Shown piece by piece: positions 46,101 to 57,993 of a stretch of 64,000 nucleotides of DNA. Every line of letters starts with the position of its first letter. Within the stretch, counting starts at the first letter, position 1. The stretch is from Dipteronia dyeriana (Eukaryota; Streptophyta; Magnoliopsida; Sapindales; Sapindaceae). The notes under the pieces were generated by a model that saw only the letters and a program-made list of their open reading frames with translations, searched no databases and was not told where the DNA came from. Made by a program: the position numbers and the translations under genes. The stretch covers positions 77,098,069 through 77,162,068 of the forward strand of contig CM065301.1 in the NCBI GenBank assembly GCA_032871835.1, read 5' to 3'.

Positions 46101-47700
46101 TCATTGGGAAACATGTGCTCCTATAGACTTACCAAGTCCAAAGGACCTAGTTGCATCTACGGTTATCTCATAGGCACAAAGGCAAGCGGGTTCATTCTTT
46201 CTAACCCACCTAGGTTCCACTTTCTCATTTCTAGTGGTTAAACATATATTTCTAACAACCCTAGGTTCATGCATACTTGCCCATTTTTTCAACCGATATT
46301 CTTTCATGCTCTCTATTCTACACCTCTTAATGTACTTAAAGCAATTTGGTCTTAAGTGACCAATCATACCACAAAAATGACAAGTAGATATAAAATGAGA
46401 ATTTATACCTTTGCAATGTGATCTCATCGATGCATCACCATATCGATGATGTTGTCTTTGGTGATGCACAGGTTGGCTTTTTCTTGGAGCTTGAGCCAAT
46501 TGGTGGCACCTTTGTGGTCTAGCTTGTTGAGATGGATGAGCCGATTGAACATGCCTTCTTAGTTATGGAAGGCTTGGAAGTGCAGCTCTTGATTGTTGAG
46601 GTTTAGCTCCATTCTTTATTGACCCCTTCACTTGGCCATTCTTGGATGTCTCTCCAAGATCAATCTTTCTCCTACGATGTTGTGGAGGTAAATCTCTTTT
46701 CTTGCCTTGAGCTTGAGGTTGCATGACCTTGGCTTTCTTTAATTCTCCAAGGCACCTCATCTCATTCTCCTTGATAATCTTCAAGGAATTGTCTTTGTTG
46801 GCAAGTTCATCCTTCATTGCCTTCATCCTTTGATGGCAATCATCAATCTCCTTCTCATACTTGGACACATCAACTATTTCCATCTTCAAGGAGTCATCTA
46901 ACTTGGTTCTTAGTTGAAGATTTTCTTCCTTCAACTTATTGATTTCTTCATTTTTCATCTTCAAAGACCTTTGAAGATTTTTAATGAAGTCTTCGTAACC
47001 AAACTCTTCATCACTCAAGTTCTTGGAGCTTGAACTTTCTTTATTGAAGCTTCTACCACTTCTACTCTCGTGGCAATCATCATCTAAACTAGCTTCTTTA
47101 ATGTCAACCTTGAGCGATGGATGTATTGTGGCCGCTTTAGAGTTGTCATCATGTAAAGCGTACATAGCTATGTGATTCCTTTCACATCCCTTGGAACCCG
47201 AAGAGCATTCTTCACTTTTACTAAAAGAGTAGGCCGTTGATTTGCCTCTTTGACTCTTGCTTTTTGAATTTCCACAATCCGTGGAAATGTGCCCATAGCT
47301 GCCATAATCAAAACATCAAAGCTTGTTCTTTGAGGTACCCAAATTCTTGTCTTTTTCTTTCGTGGTACCTTCGTGGGTGATTCGTAGAATCTCCCAAGCT
47401 TCTCGAACATCTCGGGTGGATTGGATGAGCTTTGCTTGACTCTCACCCACTTCACGATATAAGGCACGAAGGCCCTTTGAATTCCATTCGACAGCCTCGA
47501 GTTCGTCATTAGTCCACTTGGGCTTGGGTTTAGGCATAGAAGCCTCATTCCCTTGTGTCTCTATGGGAGGTGAGTATCCTTCTTCCATACACATACACAC
47601 ATGCTCATCAAGGTCACACAAAAAGAACTTCATTCTCACTTTCCAAGAGGGTGTAGTTATCCTTGGTGAGCGTAGGTGGTTCAGAGATCAACGCACCCTC
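46101..47700 (-). pseudogene. gag: Gag of the gag-only element
   Basis: From about 47700 down: TLTKDNYTL-like UBN2 start, then frame 47639-47316 (MKFFLCDLDEHVCMCMEEGY, WTNDELEAVEWNSKGLRAL, TRDVREAWEILRITHEGTT). Next comes an abrupt join to a first knuckle CFDYGSYGHISTDC (second Cys is Tyr), so most of the second half of UBN2 is missing compared with the gag at 41553-43093. The open stretch 47165-46563 (200 codons) is acidic and coiled-coil. The stretch 46499-46101 has an intact second knuckle CHFCGMIGHLRPNC. The ORF ends soon after the point where protease should begin, and nothing of Pol follows. Confidence 0.87.
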
Positions 47701-47834
47701 AAGTCTGTCAAAATCACATATAGTGTTTTAGGTAAAATGAGTGCAAATGAATGCAAATGTATGAATGATCAAAATCACACAAAATGCAAAAACACCAAAA
47801 ATGAGCAAGGATCACCTATGTATGTCTAGGACCC

Positions 47835-47846
47835 GCTCTGATACTA
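47835..47846 (-). other. Primer-binding site of the gag-only element
   Basis: Minus TAGTATCAGAGC, two bases after the LTR end. One mismatch to the tRNA-iMet type TGGTATCAGAGC. Confidence 0.8.
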
Positions 47847-47848
47847 AT

Positions 47849-49430
47849 TGAAACAAATATTATGATGTGTAATATTAATCTAGAGGGGGATGAATAGATT
47901 TTAAATAAATTTTACCCAATTTTCGTTAAAAGTCAAGTTGATGAAAATGCCCCTATGTAGTTACAGAAATACCATAAGTGTAATAAATGCGGAAGTAGTA
48001 AAGACACTTGAGATATACGTGGAAACCTTCAAAATGGGAAAAACCACGGGCTGATGAGTGTGCCAAACTAGAACCTCAAATCCACTAATGGAAAAGGAAT
48101 TACAACCTAATAACGGTTTAATCCATCACCACTACCTAATCCCGGTATAAGTGAACCTAGTCCATCTTGCTTGCGATTTAAGCTACCTACCCCCGGAAGC
48201 AACACAAGTCTTATTTCTCAATGAAGAGATAAAATATCCTAAGTGAATATATGATGATATTCAAGAACAAACAAGGCTAGAAAACCCTATATACTTATCT
48301 ACGATAATGAGATGACAATTAATGCAATCCTAGATATCAAAAGCTAAATGACATGTTCAAGAAGCTTAGCTAAACATAGATCAAACAATCCTATGAAGCT
48401 ATCACAATACAACACTCAATCATGTCATCACAACATTCTCTAATTTGTATCTAGAATATGTTCTAAAAGCATACAACTAATTAAAGAGATGGCTTAGCAA
48501 GTAAAACACTTAACTTGTAAGAAGATAGTGAAGAACTTACCAAACAAGATGTGATGAAGCAACCCTATCCATAGATGCACTCTAAATGGCTTTAGATGAT
48601 GCAAGATGAAGTTTTTATGCACATGGGAATGCTTTGAGTGTTTAAAAATGAGTTCTTGGAAGAGTTTTTCCTTTGAAATGTGTTCTAATGAAAATATATG
48701 TTGTTCTGAACTCTTACACGACCATAAAGCAAAGGGTTATATATATATGAGATCCAAACAAAGTGAGGTTATTTTGGAAAAATGTTCCAGCCTTCTCTGT
48801 GTGCGCTAGTGACATGCGCTGGTCGAGTAGCGCACCACCAGTACATAGTCTAATTTTACAATAATCGTTGGACGAGTGGCGCAACACATGCGATAATCCA
48901 CTGGAATGTTGTGTTGGTGAGGTTGCGCTAGTCGAGTAGCGCACCACTAGCGCACTGCCTATTTTCCACCTCTGCGCGGGTGCAGCAACGTAACTCAGTG
49001 GAGCAAGATAAGATGTGATCCACTGGAATGTTACGCTGGTGAGGTGCGCTGGTCGAGTAGCACACCACCAGTGCAATGCCTAATTTTTCAACACTCAAAC
49101 ACACAAATTCAACAAGTTCAAGAGTGATGAAGATGCATCCTAAACCAATGCCTAACATGACATGAAACTTTAATTACAAGATGCAAATATATCAAACAAG
49201 AGTCACTTAAACCAAAATGCACACAAGTATAAACACTCAACATATATGAATAAGAATTATGCATGAATTTGTGAGTGTGTGAAACTATCTCTTCAAAGCA
49301 AGTAAGTACGAGAATTTTACCTTCGGCGTTTCTACTCTTGAGGTCTTGAGAGCCTAAGCTACCCTTACATAATATCCCAACAATGTGATTTGTTCACGAA
49401 ATAAGTCAATCAACAAATGAGGACTTTAAA
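47849..49430 (-). mobile_element. 5' LTR of the gag-only element
   Basis: 1582 bp, plus TGAAACAAATATTATGATG...GAGGACTTTAAA. Closely similar to the 3' LTR over its length, but the C-tract motif is shortened (GAGGGGGATGAATAG at 47882) and the last bases are AAA instead of ACA. GC-rich palindromes at about 48817, 48930 and 49045. Confidence 0.92.
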
Positions 49431-49435
49431 GAGGT

Positions 49436-50939
49436 GAATAGGTTTTAATCCAATTGATTACCAATTTTGAGAATTAATCAATATTACCAAATCTATTCTA
49501 CCAAGTGTTCGAATAAATGAAAATAAACATAAAGCAATAACAACACGCAATATATATATGGAAACCCTCCAAATGGGAAAAAACCACGGGCTGTTTAGTG
49601 TACCACACTCGATCCTCAAAATCCACTATTGAATAAAAGTTTACAACCTAAGTTGACCTCCCGTCAAACCCAATACGGTTACTAACCCTTTCACTCTACC
49701 CGATAGGCCTTTTATAGTGATTTTGGATCACCATACTTGTGCACTAACCACTTAGCCACAAGCTTAATCAACAATGAAGAGATAATGACAACCTAAGTGA
49801 ATATGCAAGAATATTCTATATGCGAAAATACTAGGTCAAAACATTCATGATTATCTAGGATTAATAATGACAAGAAAAGCAAATCCTAAATATCAATGTT
49901 CCAAATGCAAAGGTAAGAAGAATTAGCTAGAAGGGTAAAACCGTCCTAAATTCTAGCTACCACTAATCAATACTCTCAACCAATAATCAATACCACAATC
50001 ATGTCATAAAAGCTATTAAGCACACAAGCATGCATTTAATTTGCAATAAAAGCTAAAACCTAGGTATACATGTCAAAGTAAAGAAACTATAAAGTCTAGA
50101 GCATGTAGATTATACCTAGTCATGAACAAATAAGAGACTCATGCTTGAAAGATGCTTAATGATTGTGTTTTGAAGTTTGGTTGAGTAAAAATGGCTTCTC
50201 AGAGCTTTTCTCACTAAGAAAATCTTATCTCTCTCTTAAAATAGGTTTTTGAAGCTCTTAAAAACGAGTTGGGAAGAAGATTATATATTTATATGAATCC
50301 CAAAATGAAACTACATCGTTTTAACAAAACTACCCAAAAGACGCATTGTGCGCTGGTGGTGGCACTGGTCGAGTAGCGTACAACCTTTTTTTTACGCAAG
50401 GCACTAGTGGAGAAAAACATGGTAGTGGCACACGACCAACGATAGCCAACTGGTCGACCATTGGACAAGTAACACTAGTGTGGTACGCATGACGACCAAC
50501 ACACCACCAGCGACAGACCACTGGAAAGCTGCACTAGTGGTGGCACCGCTCGAGTGGCGCACTGCTCGCTTCCTTCACACTCATACACAAATTGTGCAAG
50601 AGAAAAGAGGTAAAGGGAATACATCTTAATGCCTAACATGACATGGCAATTTAGTCACAAAATACAATCAATTTAATCACAAGATACAATCAATTTAAAC
50701 AAGCAAAAGAGAACAACAATAGGCACACAACAAGACAATTAAGCACTAATGTAAAGTGATCAAAACATGCATGAAAGTGAGTGAATGCACTAAATCTCTT
50801 CATTGAAGTTAAGCAAAAGATATACCTTTAAAGCTTAAACTTGATCATGAGCAAGGCCGGTCTAAACTACCCTTACATAATTATCCCCAAATGTTGTTTG
50901 TCAATCGAAATAAGTCAATCAAAAATCGAGGAACTTACA
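49436..50939 (-). mobile_element. 5' LTR, main piece, of the nested Sirevirus-like element
   Basis: Continues the LTR begun at 43226-43268: GAATAGGTTTTAATCC joins ...GGGAGGT. It ends GAGGAACTTACA before TSD ATTGG (50940-50944). TATA-like TATATATTTATATG is near 50284, with the GC-rich repeat block at 50340-50570. Confidence 0.92.
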
Positions 50940-51643
50940 ATTGGTTCTACAAAAGAATATTAAAAGACCTCATTTCTCTCACATGGCTTAAGGACACACA
51001 CACATTGCGTCCATATGTGTACCTACATCATTGTGCTCAATTTGTATAATACATACACACACTTGATTTGGAATGCTTATGCATTGGTATGAAATTGACA
51101 AGTTTTGAAAAATGCATGTTTGAAAACTATATCTTTGAAATCAGCATTCTTGTGTGATGTGTTTGTATATTTATTTTTTTGTATGACATGGACCTTGGAC
51201 TTGATTTTGGTCTTATATTATTCTTTATTGAGTTTTGATCATTTTGGTTACTCATACATTTGATTTCGAGTTCTGAGTCAAGAGTTACGAAACTCTTTGG
51301 TCGTGTTGCATGCATTATCTTTGTCTTTCTATATCGAGTCGAATTCTTATTTTTTTGGGCAGTATTTTATAGACATCCAGATGCGTAAGAGAGTACCGGT
51401 TCAAAATCTAAAAATGGATTCAAATTCAAAGTTCAAAGGCCGGAGAACGGTCTAAAAACGTGAAAGGGGCGCAAGGGAGTGGAGTGATGGCTAAAAGGCC
51501 ATCAAGCTCACCTTCCCGAGATTGTGTGTGGCCATCTCAAGCTGAAAGCCATGCTGCCCACAAGATGCCCACGCGCCATCTCGAGAAGGCAATAGGCAAG
51601 GTGGGAAATTTGGTCTTTTTGCTCCTTTTAATTCCCTCTCCTT

Positions 51644-51651
51644 TATATATA
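51644..51651 (+). promoter_or_regulatory. TATA box of the 2.7-kb solo LTR
   Basis: TATATATA in CTCCTTTATATATATCTTCCC, followed by a pyrimidine-rich leader. The aligned place in the solo LTR at 3291-7870 reads TTATTTAAATTT on minus (near 6980), so the box is lost there. Confidence 0.5.
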
Positions 51652-52841
51652 TCTTCCCTCTCACATTTTCATTTGAAGAAGAAGCCTATGTGCAGAAAAT
51701 TTCTCTCAAATTTTCTCACATTTCAAACACTCTATCTTCTCCGTTTGATCTCCATTTTGATTGATTCAAATTTGAGAGTGTTCATCTATCATTTATATAT
51801 CTTTTTCAAGAGGGTTTGAGGATTTTTTAGTGCTATTTTTAGTTGTTATACACACAAAAATGGGACTGCACATAATCTCTCAAGGTATTGATTTTCTTCT
51901 CTTGTTTTTGCTTCTAAATGCAATCAATTACCTTGGGCTTATTTTTTCCATCTATGCATATGTTTTGTATATGTTTTAATTAGAGTTTTAAACTCTTTGA
52001 ACCTAGATTGATACTGATTGAAATCTTTACATGTTGCGTTAGGTTTTGATTTTGCGTATGTTTTCACATGTTTGGGATTGTATTGTGCTAGCTTCTTATC
52101 TAGGACTATTTTGTAAACTTTAATTGATTGATTTTGTGTTAAAATAGTCTATACATATGTTAAGTTCATTTGATTGAATATCTTATGGAATAACACATTT
52201 GATTTTTGTCTTAGAGCTATTCTTAAGTTTAATTGAATATTGTAAATGAAATATGCTCTAGGTTTCTGCTAGAAAACTTGATTGACTTTTTCACATGTTT
52301 TTAGTATATTTTTGTGTATGTGATTAATTCCTTGAATATGTCCTAAGTGTTCTTATTTTGATTCAAGGTTTAGTTTCATGAATGATCCTAGGTATTTATT
52401 GTATTTTAGTGCCTTCACATGTTCTAGGTTTATCATTCATGTATAATAACTAGACTACACTTGAGATGTGAACTTTCAAGCATATGTCTAGTTCCCATAG
52501 GATATGTTTGATCATCATATTCTATGTTGAGTACCTGTTTGCATTTATGCATTCATTGATCACATAGGAAGTCCTTGTAAAATGCATGAAGTATTGGTTA
52601 GAGGAATGTGTGCCTTGGATAGCCAAGCAAGAAGTCTTGATTGGAACATATGGTTCGGACAATCAAACATGGGAGACTTTCTAGAGGCATGGGTGCCTTG
52701 GATAGAAAGTAGACTTTTATTAGTGGACCCGAGATGTTAAGATGCGATGGAGTCCATGGATAGAGTGAGTCATTTGTTGACCATTCTAGTGAAATTTCCA
52801 ATTTCTTAATAGTGTTGGTTAGAGTGGACTCCAATAGAAAG

Positions 52842-55242
52842 TGATAATGACACGTCGTTACAGTGTCATCAAAATATGAACAATTAAGTCCAGCCTTGCA
52901 AGCGTACGAGTCACAGAGACTAGCACAGTGGCAAGCAAGGATCGTTTCGCAGGGAGGTGGGATTCACCGACCGACTCTAGTTCTAGTCATTATTACAACA
53001 TGTCGAGCGAACTTGTGTGTTGCGTATGCAGAAAGAATGTGGAAAAGTAAATACTAAAATAACTAAATAAACCACATAAAGAAATAATATATTTACAATG
53101 ATAGGATGGAATGGAGCGATATGGAATGTAAATGGTTACACTAAGCAAATGACTCCACTCTAGCAATCACAAAATTTCATACAAAATGCATAGTCAAGGA
53201 TGAATGTCGTGCTCACTTAATCCTTACCAATTGCCCTCACTCCAACGACAATCGACTATACTGAAAAGCACCAGCAACCTATCTCTCAATGGTTGCCGGA
53301 ACTGCACTCGGTTAATAAAGAACAATGAGACACATGTAGCAACAATACTTGCAAAACCGCGTATAGGCTCTACACATAGTGGCCAATCTATTAAATGTAT
53401 GTTGAGTGCTTCACCTCTTGGTTCTTTACACACAACCTAGGTTCAATGAAGTGGTGGCTAACCACTCAAGGCTCTAAGTGTTTCGAAGGGCCACTCAATC
53501 AATAACAATCATATGCAACAAAATAGGCAACAATACTAGGTTTATATCAAATTCCTAATGAATGAAAGTACACATCGAAAAAGAGACAAAGATACAAGGA
53601 AAGAAATATAAAATGGATGGAAAGGAGACCCCTTATCCATAACCAGGAATCGAACACCGGGTCTTCTCGTGTGTCAATCCGAGATGTCCTCACCACTGAC
53701 GACTATGGAATTCACCAATCTCATGAATGCACAACTCTCTCAACAACAGAGAAAGCTCTCTCCTTATCTCTCTAAACTTCTTAAAATGGATGGCCTAAAG
53801 TGGAAAAAAGCTTACCAATAACTATATGCATCAATGTTGCTTGTTATCATTAAGAGCATTCTATTGAATTAAGGGTTCATTCTCTTGATTAAGGCATTCA
53901 CCCAAATCAATTCATCACCCAACCCAAGCCATGGGGTGATCAATTGTGTCTTAATACAAAGACCCATTAAGCACAAGAATATAGAACCAGAGCCGAGCCT
54001 AGCATGTGAATGCATAATCAACCAAACTTCACCCACTCTTTGAAGCTAAAAATCATATACTTAAATCATTAAATACATGATATTAATATTCATTCATCAG
54101 CATACAAACAATCATGGGAGATTAAATTACACTACTTCTAAATTAAATTACTCTACTCCAGATCCCATTCATGAATACATATCAATTTTGACTATCCATA
54201 CACATGTATATCATAATAAGAGTGAAATTACGCTTGAATCAAATAATGGAACAAAACCCAAAGAATTTAAGAACAATCAAACATTTATTACACACCTGTA
54301 GGTTTACAATATCCCCAAATTGGTGAAATACATCAAAGAAAACAAGAAATACAAGAATAGATAAGTTATAGAAAAAACCCTTGAAGAAATCTCCTCCAAA
54401 GCTTCTCCATTTCCATTGATTGTGCTTGGCCCTGAATTGATCCATAGAGCCATTCTTTCTCCTTGCAATCTACTACAAGATGGTAGAGGAAGTGTTAAAT
54501 ATAGTGGTGGAGATGTCCTCCATGGGAGCTCGAATCACTCACTTATTTGGTGAAGAAAATGGAAGAAATGAAGAAGATATAAAGATATTCGGTTTTGGGG
54601 TGTGCGGGGTTGTGTTAGGTTTTGGTTTCAAACCAAAATGGGGGCATATATACTGTAGGGAGGTTGGGGCATGAAATGGGGGTGAAAGGATGAAGCTACC
54701 TCATAAAATTTGCCAAAAAACATAACCAGGTGCATGGGGCACGGTACATAGGTGTTGTATGTACAACACACGTATAATGCCATGTTGCAAGAATGGTTTT
54801 TGGGACTTTGGCAGAGGTTGGGCATTGTACGGGTGTTGTAAGTACAGCTCCACGTACAAAGCTTCTTCTTCTTCTTCAGTGGTTTCTAAGAGCACGCACT
54901 GTTACGGAAATAGGCATAACCCTCTCTAGAAAATCTGAAATTAAAATCCGTAAATACCTCTAGAAAGTAGACATCTGGGTATTTCTGAATATATTTAGAT
55001 ATCATCATGGTTTGTTCTGAGCAAGAAGATATGGTCTTCCGAAGTTGGGTGGTCTACACGAGCCTTTACAAATTCAGCCCATTAAACCTCCAAAACCCTT
55101 CAACTAAGCTCAAATACCTTATTTATGGCTTATTATCTACACAAAGCTTACAAAACACATTATATAACAAAAACGCTAAAAAACAAGAACAAAAGCTAGG
55201 TAATAGGGAACTCAAATGGGTGTATAAATCGGTACGATTAAA
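52842..55242. mobile_element. Unclassified insertion in the 2.7-kb solo LTR (boundaries approximate)
   Basis: Alignment of the host LTR with its relative at 3291-7870 breaks after CCAATAGAAAGTGA (about 52841) and resumes at GAGTCATTTGTGGATCACTTTTGAGG (about 55243). The 2.4 kb between is absent from the relative. It begins TAATGACACGTCGTTACAG and ends ...CGGTACGATTAA; the ends are only weakly complementary (TAAT.ACG against TAATCGTACCG). No clean TSD, no transposase or retroelement domain. It resembles non-coding retroelement or LTR sequence (the GCAGGGAGGTGGGATTCACC region near 52950), but I cannot name the family. Confidence 0.5.
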
Positions 55243-55864
55243 TGAGTCATTTGTGGATCACTTTTGAGGAATTTCTAATATACATATAGGGATTGGGTAG
55301 ATGTAGAGTTTAATAATGAGTGAGTCATGTGTTGGTCACTTTTAAGGAATTTTTTATCTACTTTCCAATAAAAGTACCCGATGGTTGTATTCAACTCATG
55401 GATGTTTCCTTTAAGGAGGTTTTACCACATAAAAAAACAATGTGTCAATTCTTCCTAACCTTCTCATAAATTTGTACGTGTATGTGTATATCTTGTTCTA
55501 CAAGTTTGATGAATTAGATTTTTTGATAGACAAGATAGTTGTAATAAATGATCTATAAGCACTTCTAATGATCAAAATTGTAAATATCTTTATGTTTGGT
55601 TATTGAACATATTTGTATGAAATAACTTTTATAAGAATACTTGTGTATATTGAATATTAATAAGAATACAAGTATTGTATATTTTATTTGTATTTGATAG
55701 TCTTTTCACTTACAACATGTAATCTTGTTTGACAATACTTATCTTGATAACTCAGATTGATTACTTGATTATGCTTTATTATTTTATGTATTGTTATCCA
55801 AGCTAACCTGTGGGACAAACTAAAATTTGTTTCAAGGAATTGAAAAAGACTAAAAACCTATTCA

Positions 55865-55888
55865 CCCCCCCCCCCCCCCCCCCCCCCC
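55865..55888 (+). repeat. 24-base C homopolymer in LTR
   Basis: An uninterrupted C run within AACCTATTCAC(n)TTCTAGGTTAGCC close to the LTR 3' end. The same place holds shorter C/G runs in all related LTRs of the window. Its exact length may be affected by sequencing. Confidence 0.85.
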
Positions 55889-55933
55889 TTCTAGGTTAGC
55901 CTAAGGCAGTTTAACTGCGTTTATGCAATTTCA

Positions 55934-56840
55934 TGTGCACCCAAAGTCCTTAAAGTAATTATAATTTTGCAATCTTTCGAATAAGACTTCATAGGGAGAT
56001 TTAATTTGAAGTACTGGTGTTGGTTACTTATCAACAAAACAACAGTTTGAAAAGCTTCAAGCCAAAATGATAGAGGCATGTTAACTTGAGCTAGAAGTGT
56101 AAGGCTTGTCTCTAACACATGTCGATGCTTTCTCTCTGGAATTTCATTTTGGTAATATGTATAGGCACATGAAGTTCAGAAGTGCACACCAAGCTTGGTG
56201 AAATAGGGAATCAATGGTTTATACTCAGTTCCTATGTCTGCTTGTAAACACTTTAATTTGTTGTTGAATTAAAGCTCTATCTGTCTCTTAAATTGAAGAA
56301 ATACACTTTACACCTCTGATTTTAGCTTTAAAAGATATAGCCAACTATATCTCGAAAAAGAATCTACAAAAATAACAAAAATACAGACATCCTTCCAAAT
56401 ATGGCATGGTGAGGGACACCAAACATCTGTATAAACTAACTCTAGAGGACGGTTGGCCTTGTAAACTGAAGATTGAAAAGGCAATTAATGCAATTTTCCT
56501 AACTTACATGCATAAAAGAATTTAATATGAGAATTTTTTTGCTTTAAGTGTAAGCTAGTTAATACTTTCCTCAAGATCAAAGGAGTTGGATGGCCTAGCT
56601 TCAAATGCCACATATTCTCATTCAAAAGAGTTGGATTACAAGAAATGTCAGCTTTCAAATTAAATCTACAAGGATTGCTAATTGTTTCATTCTTAGAAAT
56701 TGAAAAAGCTTTGAAAGACTTGTTCCTTAATAGTTGATCATCTGATTTCTGTAGAACACCACTCAATTTGAGCTTGTAGAGTCCATTTTCAAGATTGCCT
56801 TGAAGCTATAGTTCCTTGGTATTCTTGTCCTTTAACAGTT
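55934..56840 (-). pseudogene. pol: Pre-integrase and integrase of the outermost copia (5' block)
   Basis: On minus, 56766-56485 is the GAG-pre-integrase domain (NMWHLKLGHPTPLILRKVL; His-His...Cys pattern, final CKLGKLH). The catalytic core between 56480 and 56120 is broken by stops, but PERKHRHVLETSLTLLAQVN (Glu region) and MPLSFWLEAFQT are clear. The last readable part, with an NYNYFK-type block, reaches the junction with the solo LTR at 55933 and continues, in frame, at 35045. Confidence 0.85.
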
Positions 56841-57290
56841 GTTGTCTTATGTAAATTTAGATATGTTGAGTAGATTATTAGCACTGGATTGCACACATAG
56901 AATATTATCTAGAACCAGTAATTTAGATGATTGAGTATGTGATTGAAGAAAAGTCTTATCAATGTGAGATATCTGTAGCTGTTGTCCATAACCGAAGGCA
57001 AGCCTATCACCACCGTGATATTCTGAGTGTAGAGAGAGATTAGATAGATTATAGGTGCCATGATTTGTGGCACTACTCTCGGCATACCAAGTTCGGTCAC
57101 AGACAGTTTCAAGTGTGGCATAATAGGCAGTTGACTGGTGGAAGTTGGCTTGATGTGGAATATTAGTCAGGGCTATTGTATTGTTGCCATTAAACTGAAT
57201 ATTTTGGTTCTGATTATTGATCTGAAAACTCCTATCAAAACGATGATAGCAGTTCATGGCAATATGCCCTGTTTTTCCACATACCTAGCA
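56841..57290 (-). pseudogene. pol: Zinc knuckle and protease of the outermost copia
   Basis: Minus-strand knuckle C-x-VCGKTGHIAMNC (57290-57245, with a stop for the residue after the first Cys), then 57257-56847 with TWYAESSATNHGTYNLSNL where the copia protease normally has D-S-G-A: the catalytic Asp is Glu and the Gly is Ser. LHSEYHGGDRLAFGYGQQL and LLVLDNILCVQSSANNLLNI follow the family pattern. The protease is therefore inactive by active-site change as well as by stops elsewhere. Confidence 0.85.
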
Positions 57291-57993
57291 AACTAGCTTG
57301 TTGTTGTTGTTGTTGTTGTTGTTCCATCTGCCACCAGCTCTTCCTCTCCCTCTTTATTGCCTCCAAACCTGCCTCCATTATTGTTAATGTTAGAGCCATT
57401 GAAAAATCCTTTTTGATTTCTTTTATCACTGTGATTCCATGCCACAAAATTTGCACTTCTTGTTGATATATCAAGAGTTGTTTCAGAATTGAATTGAGCT
57501 ATCCTTTGTTCATGATTCAACAATAGATATTACACCTCTTAAGGAGTTATATTATTTATTTGAGATGTGACAACAGAGACAACTAGATCATGGTATCGTC
57601 CAACTCCATTTAACATACTCAAGATTAGATCATTTTCACTAACAACTTGACCTGCACCTTTCAGGCTATCACCAATTGTTTTCACTTTAAGCACAAACTC
57701 TGCAATTAAACTATTTCCTTTCCTATTGTTTTGCAATTGATGTTTCAATTGAAGAACCTTCGCCAATGATTGTTGTGAGAATAATTGTTCTAAAGTACTC
57801 CAAACATAATGAGAACTTGTGCAATCTGTGACCTAGAACAACCAACTTAATAGCAAATGATCTGACTTGATCCAGTTTGCATATTCCTTATTTGCCATAA
57901 TTTGTTTATCTCAATTAACGGAATCAACTTCTATGTATTTAGGTGGTGTAGACTTGTTATTTATAACATAATCTTCTTATTGAAAAGCTTTGA
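57291..57993 (-). pseudogene. gag: Gag of the outermost copia (main part)
   Basis: The stretch 57766-57539 (LAKVLQLKHQLQNNRKGNSL, GAGQVVSENDLILSMLNGVG) is UBN2-type Gag; 57523-57235 is an Asn/Gln/Gly-rich tail, including a (GTT)n tract (57300-57323) that gives poly-Gln, Asn or Thr in the three minus frames. Upstream, the frame toward 57993 includes EYANWIKSDHLLLSWLF. The start region of Gag lies beyond the inserted element, at 59566-59753. Confidence 0.82.

Larger units (their letters stand above)
43269..49430 (-). mobile_element. Gag-only Sirevirus-like element (6.2 kb), innermost layer
   Basis: LTRs at 43269-44871 and 47849-49430; interior 44872-47848; perfect TSD GAGGT (43264-43268, 49431-49435). 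PBS at 47835-47846. The 3-kb interior carries a degenerate gag and a long non-coding 3' part with PPT-like tracts, but no protease, integrase, RT or RNase H. It is inserted in the LTR of a related but distinct element, so it is the youngest layer of this branch. Its movement would have needed Pol from another element. Confidence 0.93.
35205..50939 (-). mobile_element. Sirevirus-like copia element, nearly complete, in the solo LTR
   Basis: 3' LTR at 35205-36706; interior 36707-43225; 5' LTR at 43226-43268 continued at 49436-50939 (split by the gag-only element). Perfect TSD ATTGG at 35200-35204 and 50940-50944. PBS at 43212-43223. Order on minus: gag (43093 down), second knuckle, protease, integrase, RT, RNase H (ending 37930), then 1.2 kb of non-coding sequence with several G-rich purine tracts. 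About 9.6 kb without the insert. Repeated PPT-like motifs before the 3' LTR are a published feature of Sireviruses. No envelope-like ORF. Confidence 0.92.
35046..55933 (+). mobile_element. Sirevirus-like copia solo LTR (about 2.7 kb), heavily interrupted
   Basis: Starts TGTTAGGTTTTTGAGCTG and ends ...TTTATGCAATTTCA. Flanks TGTAC (35041-35045) and TGTGC (55934-55938) form a TSD with one mismatch. Its pieces are 35046-35204, 50945-about 52841 and about 55243-55933, together about 2.75 kb, matching the solo LTR at 3291-7870 in start, length and internal blocks (TTTCTAGAGGCATG..., CTTGGATAGAAAGT, AACTCATGGATG). A TATA box is at 51644-51651. Near the end is a 24-base C run (55865-55888) in AACCTATTCACCCC, the family motif. 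No PBS or coding region belongs to it. Confidence 0.85.
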
